Source: Clostridiales bacterium
GTDB lineage: Bacteria; Bacillota; Clostridia; Christensenellales; JAISNN01
Length of the DNA: 18,260 nucleotides
Assembly: GCA_031289865.1 (NCBI GenBank)
Contig: JAITOQ010000111.1
Coordinates: 1 to 18,260 of the forward strand
Direction: 5' to 3'
Part shown: piece by piece, positions 7,056-14,003 of the stretch
Layout of the letters: each line of letters starts with the position of its first letter
How positions within the stretch are numbered: position 1 is the first letter of the stretch
The notes under the pieces: model-generated
Seen by the model: the letters and a program-made list of their open reading frames with translations, nothing else
What the model was told of the DNA's origin: nothing
Database searches by the model: none
Made by a program: the position numbers and the translations under genes

Positions 7056-7150
7056 CACTTTAGCGGATTTAATGTCGTTTTGTATCCACTTTAGCGAATA
7101 TAACTTTATTATAATACGCTTTGGCGAACTTGTCAAGTACTTTAGCGAAT
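7056..7150. promoter_or_regulatory. Four phased operator repeats, consensus (C/T)ACTTTAGCGAAT
   Basis: Direct repeats at 7056-7068 (CACTTTAGCGGAT), 7087-7099 (CACTTTAGCGAAT), 7117-7129 (CGCTTTGGCGAAC) and 7138-7150 (TACTTTAGCGAAT). Start-to-start distances are 31, 30 and 21 bp, close to three, three and two helical turns, so all sites face the same side of DNA. Copy 3 lies between the -35 and -10 of the minus-strand promoter. Copy 4 lies just upstream of that -35 and also just upstream of the -10 of the plus-strand XRE gene. Copies 1 and 2 are in the early minus-strand leader. This layout fits repression of both directions by the adjacent XRE protein. The sites are only weakly dyad-symmetric. 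Confidence 0.8.
7108..7136 (-). promoter_or_regulatory. Consensus sigma-A promoter of the micro-gene cluster
   Basis: Minus strand TTGACA (7136-7131), exactly 17 bp, then TATAAT (7113-7108), a match to consensus in both boxes and spacer. The predicted start is about 7101. So perfect a promoter normally needs tight repression, in agreement with the operator copies over and beside it. Confidence 0.85.
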
Positions 7151-7156
7151 TTTTCT

Positions 7157-7162
7157 TATAAT
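7157..7162 (+). promoter_or_regulatory. -10 box of the XRE gene, predicting a leaderless mRNA
   Basis: TATAAT at 7157-7162 ends six bases before the ATG at 7169, so transcription would begin at or next to the start codon. No ribosome site is visible before this ATG, which agrees with leaderless translation. No good -35 is present at 17 bp; a TTGTCA at 7130-7135 is 21 bp away. Operator copy 4 (7138-7150) lies where it would block this promoter. Confidence 0.6.
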
Positions 7163-7168
7163 ATTTAT

Positions 7169-7528
7169 ATGAAATTCTCAAACGTATTAAAAGATTTAAG
7201 AAAAAATCAAAATTTAACTCTGTCTGAGCTTTCCGAAAAAATCGGATACAGCCGCTCAATCATTTGTGAATGGGAAAAAGGAAAAAAAGAGCCGACCGCG
7301 GGGTCTTTGTCGGCTTTGGCTGATTTTTTTAACATATCGACCGACTATCTCCTCGGTCGTGAAAACGAGGACGGCACAAAAACCTACGAAAACACACAGT
7401 CGACTCAATCGGAAAAGCCATATATTCTCAAGCTATACAACGCACTACCGAACGAACGTCAAAAAAAGCGGGTCGAATGGTTTATAGAAGGGATGCTTGA
7501 GGATAATGGCACAAACGAAAAAAAATAA
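7169..7528 (+). CDS. XRE-family (cro/CI-type) transcriptional repressor
   Basis: 119 aa. An HTH_3-type five-helix domain covers residues 4-62: LSELSEKIGYSRSIICEWEKGKKEPTA holds the HTH, and DFFNISTDYLLGR is the typical end of such domains. After a Ser/Thr/Glu linker (63-85) comes a short helical tail (LYNALPNERQKKRVEWFIEGMLED), probably for dimerisation. It lacks the Ser/Lys autocleavage peptidase of LexA/CI proteins, so inactivation would need a ligand, antirepressor or degradation. The start at 7169 is preferred over an upstream in-frame TTG at 7121, because the TTG lies inside an operator and would add unconserved residues. It diverges from the four-gene small cluster and probably controls it and itself. 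Confidence 0.9.
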   Translation: MKFSNVLKDLRKNQNLTLSELSEKIGYSRSIICEWEKGKKEPTAGSLSALADFFNISTDYLLGRENEDGTKTYENTQSTQSEKPYILKLYNALPNERQKKRVEWFIEGMLEDNGTNEKK

Positions 7529-7546
7529 AAAACCTATGAGAGCACG

Positions 7547-7575
7547 TTGACTTTTTTTCTCTAATCCGTTACAAT
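7547..7575 (+). promoter_or_regulatory. Promoter for the enoate-reductase-like gene
   Basis: TTGACT (7547-7552), a 17-bp spacer and TACAAT (7570-7575). The predicted start near 7582 gives a ~43-nt leader with an AAAGAGG ribosome site before the ATG at 7625. The promoter begins 18 bases after the XRE stop and carries no copy of the operator, so this gene looks independent of the XRE cluster. Confidence 0.8.
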
Positions 7576-7624
7576 AGTAACATTGTGAAAAAAAAGACAC
7601 TTTCAACTCAAAAAGAGGTACAAC

Positions 7625-9709
7625 ATGTCATACGATATACTTTTTAGTCCTTTTAAGATCGGGAATTGCGAAATCAAAAACCGTATAGTTATGCCGCCTA
7701 TGATGATGGGGTTCGGGCAGTTTGACGGTACGCCGACCGAAGAGATGATAACTTACTACGAGGAGCGCGCTAAGGGGGGCGCGGGGCTTATCGCGACCGA
7801 AATCACGCGTATCGACGACAAGACGGGCGCGGCGGCTTTTAATCAGCTCGGTATCAGTCAAGACTATCACGTCGAGCCGCTCCGCACCTTTGCCGAACGC
7901 ATTCACGTCCACGGCGCAAAATTTTTCGTTCAGCTCCATCACCCCGGTCGTCAAAACGTCGGGCTTATGGTCGGTACTATACCGCTCTGTATCGCAATGG
8001 ATCGGCTCACCAAAAAATTCGGCAAGCTGCTCTTTAAGCTTGCTCCCTCCGCGGGTAAATTTCTCTTACACCACAAGATAGTCCCCGCCGCCGCCGCGCC
8101 GTCAAAAGAGGCGGGTGTGAGTTATTTTTCCGAAGGGCGGGTCAGAAGCCTCCGTCACGGTGAGATAAAAAAGCTCGTCGAGTCCTTTGCATTGGGCGCG
8201 GCACGCGCTCAAAAGGCGGGTTGCGACGGGGTGTATCTCCATGCGGCGCACGGCTATCTCATTCAACAATTTTTGAGTCCGCATACCAATCGCCGCACCG
8301 ACGAGTACGGCGGTTCTCTCGAAAACAGAATGCGCTTTCTCCTCGAAATCATCGACGGAATAAAAAAGGTTTGCCCGTCATTCCCTATCGTCGTTCGCCT
8401 CTCCGTGGACGAGTTGTACTCAAGGCTCGGACAAACGGGGCGCGGCTACACGATCACCGACGGTGTAGAGATCGCAAAGCGTTTGGAATCGGTCGGTATC
8501 GACGCATTAGACGTCAGCTGCGCATCCTACGACACCTTTAACTATTGGCTCGAACCGTCAACCTTTTCTTACGGCTGGCGCACGGATATGATACGCGCTA
8601 TTCGGGACGCGGTTTCGCTCCCTATCATCGCGGTAAACGTAATCCGTACCCCCGACGAAGCCGAACGGCAGCTCACAGAAGGGCTCTCCGATTTTGTCGC
8701 GCTCGGCCGTCCGCATATAGCAGATCCGCATTGGGCAAACAAAGCCCAAAGCGGGCGCGCAAGCGAAATCAAACGCTGTATCTCTTGCCTCTACTGCTTT
8801 GAAAGTATGCAGACAAACGCGTACGCGGGCAAACACGGCGAATGCTCCGTCAACCTCTTTTTAGGCAACGAAAACCAACCGCTCCCCCGCGACGGCGAAG
8901 GAAAAACGGTAGCCGTCCTCGGCGCGGGTCCCGCGGGACTTTCTACGGCGGAGCTGCTCCTTTTACGCGGTTTTAATGTCGTCGTATTTGAAAAGGAAAG
9001 CCGTGCGGGCGGTCAAGTCGCGCTCGCGGCAAGCGAAGCTCTAAAGGCGCGTATAGGTTGGTGCGTCACCGATCTCGAAAACGCGGTCGCGCGGTTAGGC
9101 GGCGAAATCCGCTACAGTACCGCCGCAACTCTCGAAAATCTCCACGCACTTTCGCCCTACTCAATCATTGCCGCGACGGGAGGTTCGCCTATCGTCCCGA
9201 AAAGTATCGATGGTATCGATAAGCCTTTTGTCTACCCGTCTACCGCCGTATTCACAAAAGAAATCGACCCTAAAAATAAAAAAATCGCCGTTATAGGTTC
9301 GGGAATGACGGGGCTGGATACCGCCGTACTCCTCGCCGAAAAGGGCAACGCCGTGACCGTCGTCGAGATGGCGGATACCGTCGCGCCGGGGATATGGATG
9401 CAGCACCGCGACGACGCGTTGCCGCGCCTCGCCGAATACGGCGCAAAGATATTGACCTCTCACAAGCTCGTTCGCATCACGGACGACGGAGTTCTGCTCG
9501 AAAATCTCAAAGAAAAAACGACCGTCCCGCTCCCCGTCGATCTCGTAATTCTCGCTATTGGCGTACGCCCCAATAGCGCGCTTCTCGGCGAAATCAAAAA
9601 CGAATTTCCGCGGGTCTATACCGTCGGCGACGCCGTAAAATCGGGACGTATCTCAAACGCTACGCATAGCGCGTGGGAGGTAGTTTTGAAGTTGAAAGTT
9701 GAAAATTGA
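7625..9709 (+). CDS. Enoate reductase / 2,4-dienoyl-CoA reductase-like Fe-S flavoenzyme
   Basis: 694 aa in three parts. (1) An OYE-type FMN barrel, residues 1-375, with QLHHPGRQ at 103-110 and the HGYLIQQFLSP ... RTDEYGGSLENR signature at 209-235. (2) A four-cysteine Fe-S segment, C385, C388, C391 and C407. (3) FAD and NAD(P) Rossmann motifs GAGPAG (433-438) and GSGMTG (558-563), with a VGDA flavin motif at 667-670. Such enzymes (FadH, BaiCD/BaiH, clostridial enoate reductase) pass electrons from NAD(P)H through FAD, 4Fe-4S and FMN to an activated C=C bond. An unusually long segment (residues ~112-160) follows the active-site HHPGRQ. The Cys spacing (2-2-15) differs from the common 2-3-11/12. 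The last nine residues are encoded by an intergenic tandem repeat. Substrate unknown; cytosolic. Confidence 0.93.
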   Translation: MSYDILFSPFKIGNCEIKNRIVMPPMMMGFGQFDGTPTEEMITYYEERAKGGAGLIATEITRIDDKTGAAAFNQLGISQDYHVEPLRTFAERIHVHGAKFFVQLHHPGRQNVGLMVGTIPLCIAMDRLTKKFGKLLFKLAPSAGKFLLHHKIVPAAAAPSKEAGVSYFSEGRVRSLRHGEIKKLVESFALGAARAQKAGCDGVYLHAAHGYLIQQFLSPHTNRRTDEYGGSLENRMRFLLEIIDGIKKVCPSFPIVVRLSVDELYSRLGQTGRGYTITDGVEIAKRLESVGIDALDVSCASYDTFNYWLEPSTFSYGWRTDMIRAIRDAVSLPIIAVNVIRTPDEAERQLTEGLSDFVALGRPHIADPHWANKAQSGRASEIKRCISCLYCFESMQTNAYAGKHGECSVNLFLGNENQPLPRDGEGKTVAVLGAGPAGLSTAELLLLRGFNVVVFEKESRAGGQVALAASEALKARIGWCVTDLENAVARLGGEIRYSTAATLENLHALSPYSIIAATGGSPIVPKSIDGIDKPFVYPSTAVFTKEIDPKNKKIAVIGSGMTGLDTAVLLAEKGNAVTVVEMADTVAPGIWMQHRDDALPRLAEYGAKILTSHKLVRITDDGVLLENLKEKTTVPLPVDLVILAIGVRPNSALLGEIKNEFPRVYTVGDAVKSGRISNATHSAWEVVLKLKVEN

Positions 9710-9917
9710 AAGTTGAAAATTGCGGACAAAAAAAAGTCGGCGTCATGATGTAGTTTTGAAGTTGAAAGTTGAAAATTGCGGACAAAAAAGTCGGTGTCAT
9801 GATGTAGTTTTGAAGTTGAAAGTTGAAAATTGCGGACAAAAAAAGTCGGTGTCATGATGTAGTTTTGAAGTTGAAAGTTGAAAGTTGAAAATTGCGGACA
9901 AAAAAAGTCGGTGTCAT
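9681..9917 (+). repeat. 54-70 bp tandem repeat, four units with nested heptads
   Basis: Units start at 9681, 9751, 9805 and 9860, each beginning TAGTTTTGAA. Each has a variable run of (G/A)TTGAAA heptads (4, 2, 2 and 3 copies), then ATTGCGGACA, an A-run and AAGTCGG(C/T)GTCAT. Unit lengths 70, 54, 55 and ~58 differ mostly by multiples of 7 bp. The first unit encodes the end of the reductase gene. Confidence 0.9.
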
Positions 9918-10029
9918 CTTGAGTTTCGCGAAAGATCCAAAACGTCGGCTGTACAACTCAAAATATATTTGCGGTTGTACGGCTTGACGTTTGAGATTCT
10001 TCGCTTCGCTCAGAATGACACCGACTTTT
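9901..10029. repeat. Long inverted repeat built from two dispersed-repeat copies; terminator-like both ways
   Basis: The outer arms A-run + GTCGGTGTCAT (9901-9917) and ATGACACCGAC + T-rich (10016-10029) pair. The inner parts (AAAACGTCGGCTGTACAAC against GTTGTACGGCTTGACGTTT) also pair imperfectly around a centre near 9965. Each strand ends the foldback with a T-rich tract. It lies between the convergent reductase (plus) and hpf (minus) genes and may terminate both. Confidence 0.75.
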
Positions 10030-10041
10030 ATTTTATTCCGC

Positions 10042-10101
10042 CATTCTGCATTCTGCATTCTGCATTCTGCATTTTGCATTTTGCATTCTGCATTCTGCAT
10101 T
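10042..10101 (+). repeat. CATTCTG heptanucleotide array, eight units
   Basis: Eight 7-bp units (six CATTCTG, two CATTTTG) plus CATT, ending 16 bases before the hpf stop. The same motif in reverse orientation (ATGCAGA) recurs at 18187-18207. The remainder of the 9710-10116 gap is filled by the two repeats described before it; no gene was seen. Confidence 0.95.
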
Positions 10102-10116
10102 AAAAAAGCATTTTTC

Positions 10117-10647
10117 TTAGTAATTCAACTCTATCAAACCGTACCCGCCGCTCTTCCTCTTATATACGATATTCACCGCGTCGGTTTCCGAATTTATAAA
10201 GACAAAAAAGTCGTGTCCTATGAGATCGATATTATCGAGAGCGTCGTCTGTGGTCATCGGGACGAGGTCGAGTTTCTTTTTCTTTGTGATTTTGCCCGCG
10301 TCGCCCGCGTCGTAGCCGCTCATGTAGAGAAACGAAGCGTATTCCGCGGCTTTTTGCGCTTTCGTCTTGTTTTTGGTCTTAAATTTTACGATTTGTTTTT
10401 CGATTTTCGGCAGAATCACGTCTATGTTGTCATACTGACTTTCGCCCGTCGTCTCGGCGCGAAGGAGGGTGTTGCCCGTCTTTATGGTGATTTCCATCGT
10501 CAAGTTTTTTGCCGCGCTTTCGCTCAAATTGATTTTTGCCGAAACGCCGTCGTCAAAGTATTTGTCCAATTTTTCAATCTTTTTTGTGAGAATGTCCTTG
10601 AGCTTGTCGCCCGCCGTGTAATTTTTGCAAATAATTTCGATACGCAT
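10117..10647 (-). CDS. hpf: Long-form ribosome hibernation promoting factor
   Basis: 176 aa, the long-HPF size. The N-terminal S30AE/YfiA domain (residues 1-~95, MRIEIICKNYT ... DKLKDILTKKIEKLDKYF) binds between the ribosomal subunits at the decoding site. A basic linker leads to the C-terminal dimerisation domain (~118-176) with the conserved HDFFVFINSETDAVNIVYKRKSGGYGLIE type sequence, here split by no gaps. Long HPF joins two 70S ribosomes into inactive 100S dimers in stress or stationary phase. It starts behind a GGAGG site 38 bases after the clpC stop, on the same strand, so it is probably the third gene of the ctsR-clpC operon. That puts ribosome hibernation under CtsR control. Confidence 0.95.
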   Translation of the reverse strand: MRIEIICKNYTAGDKLKDILTKKIEKLDKYFDDGVSAKINLSESAAKNLTMEITIKTGNTLLRAETTGESQYDNIDVILPKIEKQIVKFKTKNKTKAQKAAEYASFLYMSGYDAGDAGKITKKKKLDLVPMTTDDALDNIDLIGHDFFVFINSETDAVNIVYKRKSGGYGLIELNY

Positions 10648-10685
10648 GTTTTTTTCCTCCGTTGTGTTTTTTTTTGTTTATTTTT

Positions 10686-13247
10686 TTAACTTACTATTTT
10701 TTCTGCCGTAGTGAATATCAACCCTTTTCCGTCAAAGTCGATTTGGACGCGTTCGCCGAACTTATATCTTCCCGAAATGATTTCCTCCGACAATCTGTCC
10801 TCTATGAGCTTTTGGCAGGTGCGGCGAAGATTTCTCGCGCCGTATTCGGGGTCAAAGCCTTTTTCGGCGAGGTGGTCTATAGCGGCTTCCGTGATAGAGA
10901 TTTCTATATCCCTATCCTTTAGCCGTTTGGAAATCGAGCCGATCATGATTGCCGCAATCTTTTTTGTGTCGTCGCGGTCAAGCTTCCTAAAGATAATCAC
11001 GTCGTCGATACGGTTGATAAATTCGGGTTTAAACGTGTCCTTTAGCGCGTCGAGCTGTTTGGTTTTCATGCTTTCGTAGTCGGCTTGCCCGCCGCCGTTA
11101 AAGCCGAGCGCGTTTTTTATCTCGCTTGCGCCGACGTTCGATGTCATGATGATGATAGTGTTTTTAAAGCTGACTGTTCTCCCGTGGGAGTCGGTCAAAA
11201 CCCCGTCCTCCATAATCTGTAACAGGATATTGAATACGTCGGGGTGAGCCTTTTCTATCTCGTCAAAGAGGACGACCGAATAAGGCTTTCTGCGGATTTT
11301 TTCGGTGAGCTGACCGCCCTCGTCGTATCCGACATAACCGGGCGCGGAGCCTATGAGCTTACTGACGTTAAATTTTTCCATATATTCGGACATATCGACG
11401 CGAACCATGAGGGACTCGTCGCCGAACATCGCCTCCGCGACCGCCTTAGAGAGCTCCGTTTTTCCCACGCCCGTCGGGCCTAAAAAGATGAACGAGCCTA
11501 TCGGACGCTTAGGGTCTTTTATCCCCGCACGGGCGCGGCGAACCGCTCTCGACAGAGATTCGACGGCTTCGTCTTGTCCTATAATCCGTTTTTTTATGAT
11601 GGACTCCAACCTCATCAACTTTTCCGCTTCGTCCTCCATCAGTTTTTTGACGGGAATGGACGTCCACGACGAAACGATATCCGCAATCTCGTTTTCACCT
11701 ATCGCAAGCTTTGATTTGGCAAGGCATTCCTTCCACTCGTCGGTACTTTCCTTTATCTCAAACGCGAGGGATCTCCTCTCCTCTTTTAATTCGCCCGCTT
11801 TTTCAAACTCTTGTTTTTTGACAGCGGAGCTTAGCGACGCATTCAACACTTCAAATTTTTCTTCGAGTTTTTTGAGGCTTTCGGGCTTTGAATAGCTTTT
11901 TATCCTCATTCTGCTCGCCGCCTCGTCTATGAGGTCTATCGCCTTGTCGGGCAAAAACCGATCGGTGATATACCTATCCGACATAATCGCCGCCGCATTT
12001 ATCGCCTCGTCCGTAATCTGTACTTTGTGATGAGCCTCGTATTTGTCGCGGAGTCCTTTCAAAATCCCTACGGTATCCTCCACGTTAGGCGGCTCGACCA
12101 TGACGGGTTGAAACCGCCGTTCGAGAGCGGCGTCCTTTTCTATATGCTTTCTGTATTCCGTAATCGTCGTCGCGCCTATAGTCTGAAGTTCGCCCCGCGC
12201 AAGTAGCGGTTTCAAAATATTCGCCGCGTCCACAGATCCCTCCGACGCTCCCGCGCCGACGATCATGTGGATTTCGTCGATAAATACGATAGTATTTCCG
12301 CTCTTCATGAGCGCGCTGACGGCTTTTTTTAAGCGTTCTTCAAACTCGCCTCTGTACTTCGTCCCCGCGACCACGCTCGAAATGTCGAGAGAAAAGACTT
12401 GCTTGTTTTTTAATGTTTCGGGGATATTTCCCGACACAATCAGTTGCGCAAGCCCCTCCGCTATAGCGGATTTTCCCACTCCGGGTTCGCCGATGAGAAC
12501 GGGGTTGTTTTTCGTGCGGCGCGAAAGTATCTGTATCACGCGCTCTATCTCTTTTGTACGCCCTATGACGGGGTCCAGCTTGCCGTCACGCGCCTTATCC
12601 GTCAAGTTTGTACCGAGCGATGCATAATCCGCGTCGTTTTTGTCGGTTTTTTCAAACTTTTTACTCGAATTTCCGATTTTTCTCTCGTTAATCTTCTCTT
12701 TAGGGGCATCGCTCACGTCCGTAAAAAAGAAGGATAGCTTATCCGGTTGCGGCTTCGGCGGGCTGTTGCCGAAAAATGTGAAGATGTCCTCAAGGTCAAT
12801 GTCGTCGTCGGCAAGATCGCGATCCGCGGAATTGTTTAGGATATAGTGATAAGTCATGTATGCAAGCGAAACCGTGTCGATAGTTGCGTTCTTTAAAATC
12901 CTATAAGCGACGCTCTCGTTGTCTTGTAAAAGATTAAACAAGAGATGCTCCGTCCCGATAAAATCCTCCGCGTCGGCAAACATGGTGACGGTTTTGTCGA
13001 TTATCCTCTTTACCCGCGGCGAATAGACAAAGCCGGCGGAGCGCAGCGCGTCGCTTTCCGCGGGAAAAACCCGCTCCACCGAAGCAAGCGTCATACCCGC
13101 CTTTTTTAGCAGCTCCGCAGCCGCGCATTCATCGAGCTTTAACATTCCGTACAGAATATGCTCCGTACCGATAACTCCCCCCGTCGATTTTGCTTTTTCC
13201 TCCGCAAATCTCATGACGCGGTTATAATTAAACGTAAATTTTTTCAT
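10686..13247 (-). CDS. clpC: ClpC AAA+ unfoldase, ATPase subunit of the ClpCP protease
   Basis: 853 aa. Double Clp_N domain (1-~145); NBD1 with Walker A GEPGVGKS (253-260) and Walker B VFIDEIH (321-327); a UVR-type middle coiled-coil domain (~455-510) rather than the longer ClpB middle domain; NBD2 with Walker A GPTGVGKT (590-597), Walker B FDEI (661-664) and GARN sensor-2 (803-806). An LGF tripeptide at 714-716 sits where the ClpP-docking loop is expected, supporting a proteolytic partner. A somewhat long acidic linker (145-205) joins N-domain and NBD1. The ATG overlaps the ctsR stop by four bases (ATGA), a sign of translational coupling. ClpC with adaptors refolds or degrades damaged and regulatory proteins in the cytosol. 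Confidence 0.97.
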   Translation of the reverse strand: MKKFTFNYNRVMRFAEEKAKSTGGVIGTEHILYGMLKLDECAAAELLKKAGMTLASVERVFPAESDALRSAGFVYSPRVKRIIDKTVTMFADAEDFIGTEHLLFNLLQDNESVAYRILKNATIDTVSLAYMTYHYILNNSADRDLADDDIDLEDIFTFFGNSPPKPQPDKLSFFFTDVSDAPKEKINERKIGNSSKKFEKTDKNDADYASLGTNLTDKARDGKLDPVIGRTKEIERVIQILSRRTKNNPVLIGEPGVGKSAIAEGLAQLIVSGNIPETLKNKQVFSLDISSVVAGTKYRGEFEERLKKAVSALMKSGNTIVFIDEIHMIVGAGASEGSVDAANILKPLLARGELQTIGATTITEYRKHIEKDAALERRFQPVMVEPPNVEDTVGILKGLRDKYEAHHKVQITDEAINAAAIMSDRYITDRFLPDKAIDLIDEAASRMRIKSYSKPESLKKLEEKFEVLNASLSSAVKKQEFEKAGELKEERRSLAFEIKESTDEWKECLAKSKLAIGENEIADIVSSWTSIPVKKLMEDEAEKLMRLESIIKKRIIGQDEAVESLSRAVRRARAGIKDPKRPIGSFIFLGPTGVGKTELSKAVAEAMFGDESLMVRVDMSEYMEKFNVSKLIGSAPGYVGYDEGGQLTEKIRRKPYSVVLFDEIEKAHPDVFNILLQIMEDGVLTDSHGRTVSFKNTIIIMTSNVGASEIKNALGFNGGGQADYESMKTKQLDALKDTFKPEFINRIDDVIIFRKLDRDDTKKIAAIMIGSISKRLKDRDIEISITEAAIDHLAEKGFDPEYGARNLRRTCQKLIEDRLSEEIISGRYKFGERVQIDFDGKGLIFTTAEKIVS

Positions 13248-13702
13248 TCAGACCTCCTTTTCCAAAGCCCCTCGACCACTCTGTAAAATATATCGCTTCT
13301 GACGAGGTCGGGCTTTTCAGCACCCTTTAATGCCTTGTCGGTGAGCGCGGATTCCAAAATCTCCCCCGCCTCGACCGAAATCACTCCGTCAAGTACAAGC
13401 CTCTCTATATTATGTTCGCATTTCCCGAAAGATAGCGGCTTTGCCTTGATTTCCTCGGCAAGGGCTTTAAAATATCCCTCGCTGTCGTTCATGCGAAACA
13501 GCCGTATATATCCCCCGCCGCCCCTACGGCTCTCTATCGAATATCCCTTGTCGGACGTAAACCTCGTGTTTAACACATAGTTTATCTGACTCGACGCACA
13601 GTCAAACCGCCCCGCCAAATCATTTCGGTTAATCACGGCTTCGCCGCTCTTGCCGATGATATCCAATATAAAGCTTTCGATAATATCGCTTCTGTTTGAC
13701 AT
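13244..13702 (-). CDS. ctsR: CtsR heat-shock repressor
   Basis: 152 aa, normal CtsR length. The N-terminal winged helix (residues 1-~75) begins MSNRSDIIESFILDIIG and carries the Gly-rich wing SRRGGGGYIRL near 58-68, which is the thermosensor and DNA-minor-groove contact of the family. The C-terminal helical domain (~80-150) is the dimer/tetramer part and McsB target region in other species. CtsR represses clp genes at low temperature and is inactivated by heat. The first gene of ctsR-clpC-hpf, it has a perfect CtsR box in its own promoter, so autoregulation is expected. The usual mcsA and mcsB genes between ctsR and clpC are absent here, as in streptococci. Confidence 0.95.
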   Translation of the reverse strand: MSNRSDIIESFILDIIGKSGEAVINRNDLAGRFDCASSQINYVLNTRFTSDKGYSIESRRGGGGYIRLFRMNDSEGYFKALAEEIKAKPLSFGKCEHNIERLVLDGVISVEAGEILESALTDKALKGAEKPDLVRSDIFYRVVEGLWKRRSE

Positions 13703-13784
13703 AACGCCCCTTTAAAGGATTTTTTTATAAACCGCCGCGAATCGCTTTGGGCTTCGTTTTTTTACAAACCAATCGGTTATAGAC

Positions 13785-13801
13785 TTTGACTTTCTTTGAC
13801 C
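13785..13801 (-). promoter_or_regulatory. CtsR operator
   Basis: The minus strand reads GGTCAAAGAAAGTCAAA, a full match to the known CtsR heptad pair (GGTCAAANANRGTCAAA). It lies 10 bases after the -10 box, over the expected transcription start, a repressing position. Confidence 0.93.
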
Positions 13802-13811
13802 TTTCGACTAT

Positions 13812-13839
13812 ATTATACCACTTTTAAATTTGTTGTCAA
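13812..13839 (-). promoter_or_regulatory. Promoter of ctsR-clpC-hpf
   Basis: Minus strand TTGACA (13839-13834), 16-bp spacer, TATAAT (13817-13812), with the CtsR box directly downstream. Predicted start near 13805 and a ~100-nt leader. Confidence 0.88.
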
Positions 13840-13881
13840 GGGATTTTTATAGGTTTTTAAAAAATTTTTGTCATAAATTTT

Positions 13882-13924
13882 AAAAAAGTCGGCGTCATTC
13901 TGAGCTTGCGAAGGATCTAAAACG
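13882..13924 (+). repeat. Dispersed intergenic repeat, copy F (long form)
   Basis: A-run, AAGTCGGCGTCATTCTGAGC, TTGCGAAGGATCTAAAACG. It joins the AAGTCGGCGTCAT end seen in the 9681-9917 units to the GTCATTCTGAGC element, which shows they are one family. A truncated copy (AAGTCGGCGTCATTCCGGGC) follows in the same direction at 14004-14029. No gene was seen in the 13703-14096 gap; it holds the ctsR promoter, these repeats and a small hairpin. Confidence 0.8.
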
Positions 13925-13962
13925 ACCGCCGTATAAGACTTAAACGTGTTTAAAATTCCGCT

Positions 13963-13992
13963 TTAAATATGTACAAAAAACAACATATTTAA
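13963..13992. repeat. 10-bp perfect inverted repeat
   Basis: TTAAATATGT (13963-13972) and ACATATTTAA (13983-13992) around a 10-base A-rich loop, between two direct copies of the dispersed repeat. No T-tract follows on either strand. Confidence 0.5.
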
Positions 13993-14003
13993 TCGGCTCG
14001 AAT

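Noticed and set aside
7121..7168. Upstream TTG start for the XRE gene
   Set aside because: It lies in an operator copy and in the promoter region; the HTH domain starts normally from the ATG at 7169.
6987..7259. 90-codon minus-strand frame across the XRE promoter region
   Set aside because: It overlaps the operators, promoter and the XRE start, has no ribosome site and gives a low-complexity product.
5971..7528. Prophage or integrative element
   Set aside because: No integrase, excisionase, att-like repeats or phage structural genes are visible around the XRE cluster; only the regulator type is phage-like.
9681..9917. Possible CRISPR array
   Set aside because: Whole units of 54-70 bp are near identical; there are no unique spacers and no cas genes. 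The same holds for 4319-4407 and 10042-10101.
9991..10689. 232-codon open frame on the plus strand
   Set aside because: It is antisense to hpf, starts in repeat DNA and has no ribosome site; the minus-strand hpf product is clear.
10686..13247. ClpB or ClpE identity for the Clp ATPase
   Set aside because: Short UVR-type middle domain, a ClpP-type LGF loop, no N-terminal zinc finger, and coupling to ctsR all favour ClpC.
13785..13801. HrcA/CIRCE control of the clpC operon
   Set aside because: The site is a direct heptad pair matching CtsR, not the CIRCE inverted repeat with 9-bp spacer.
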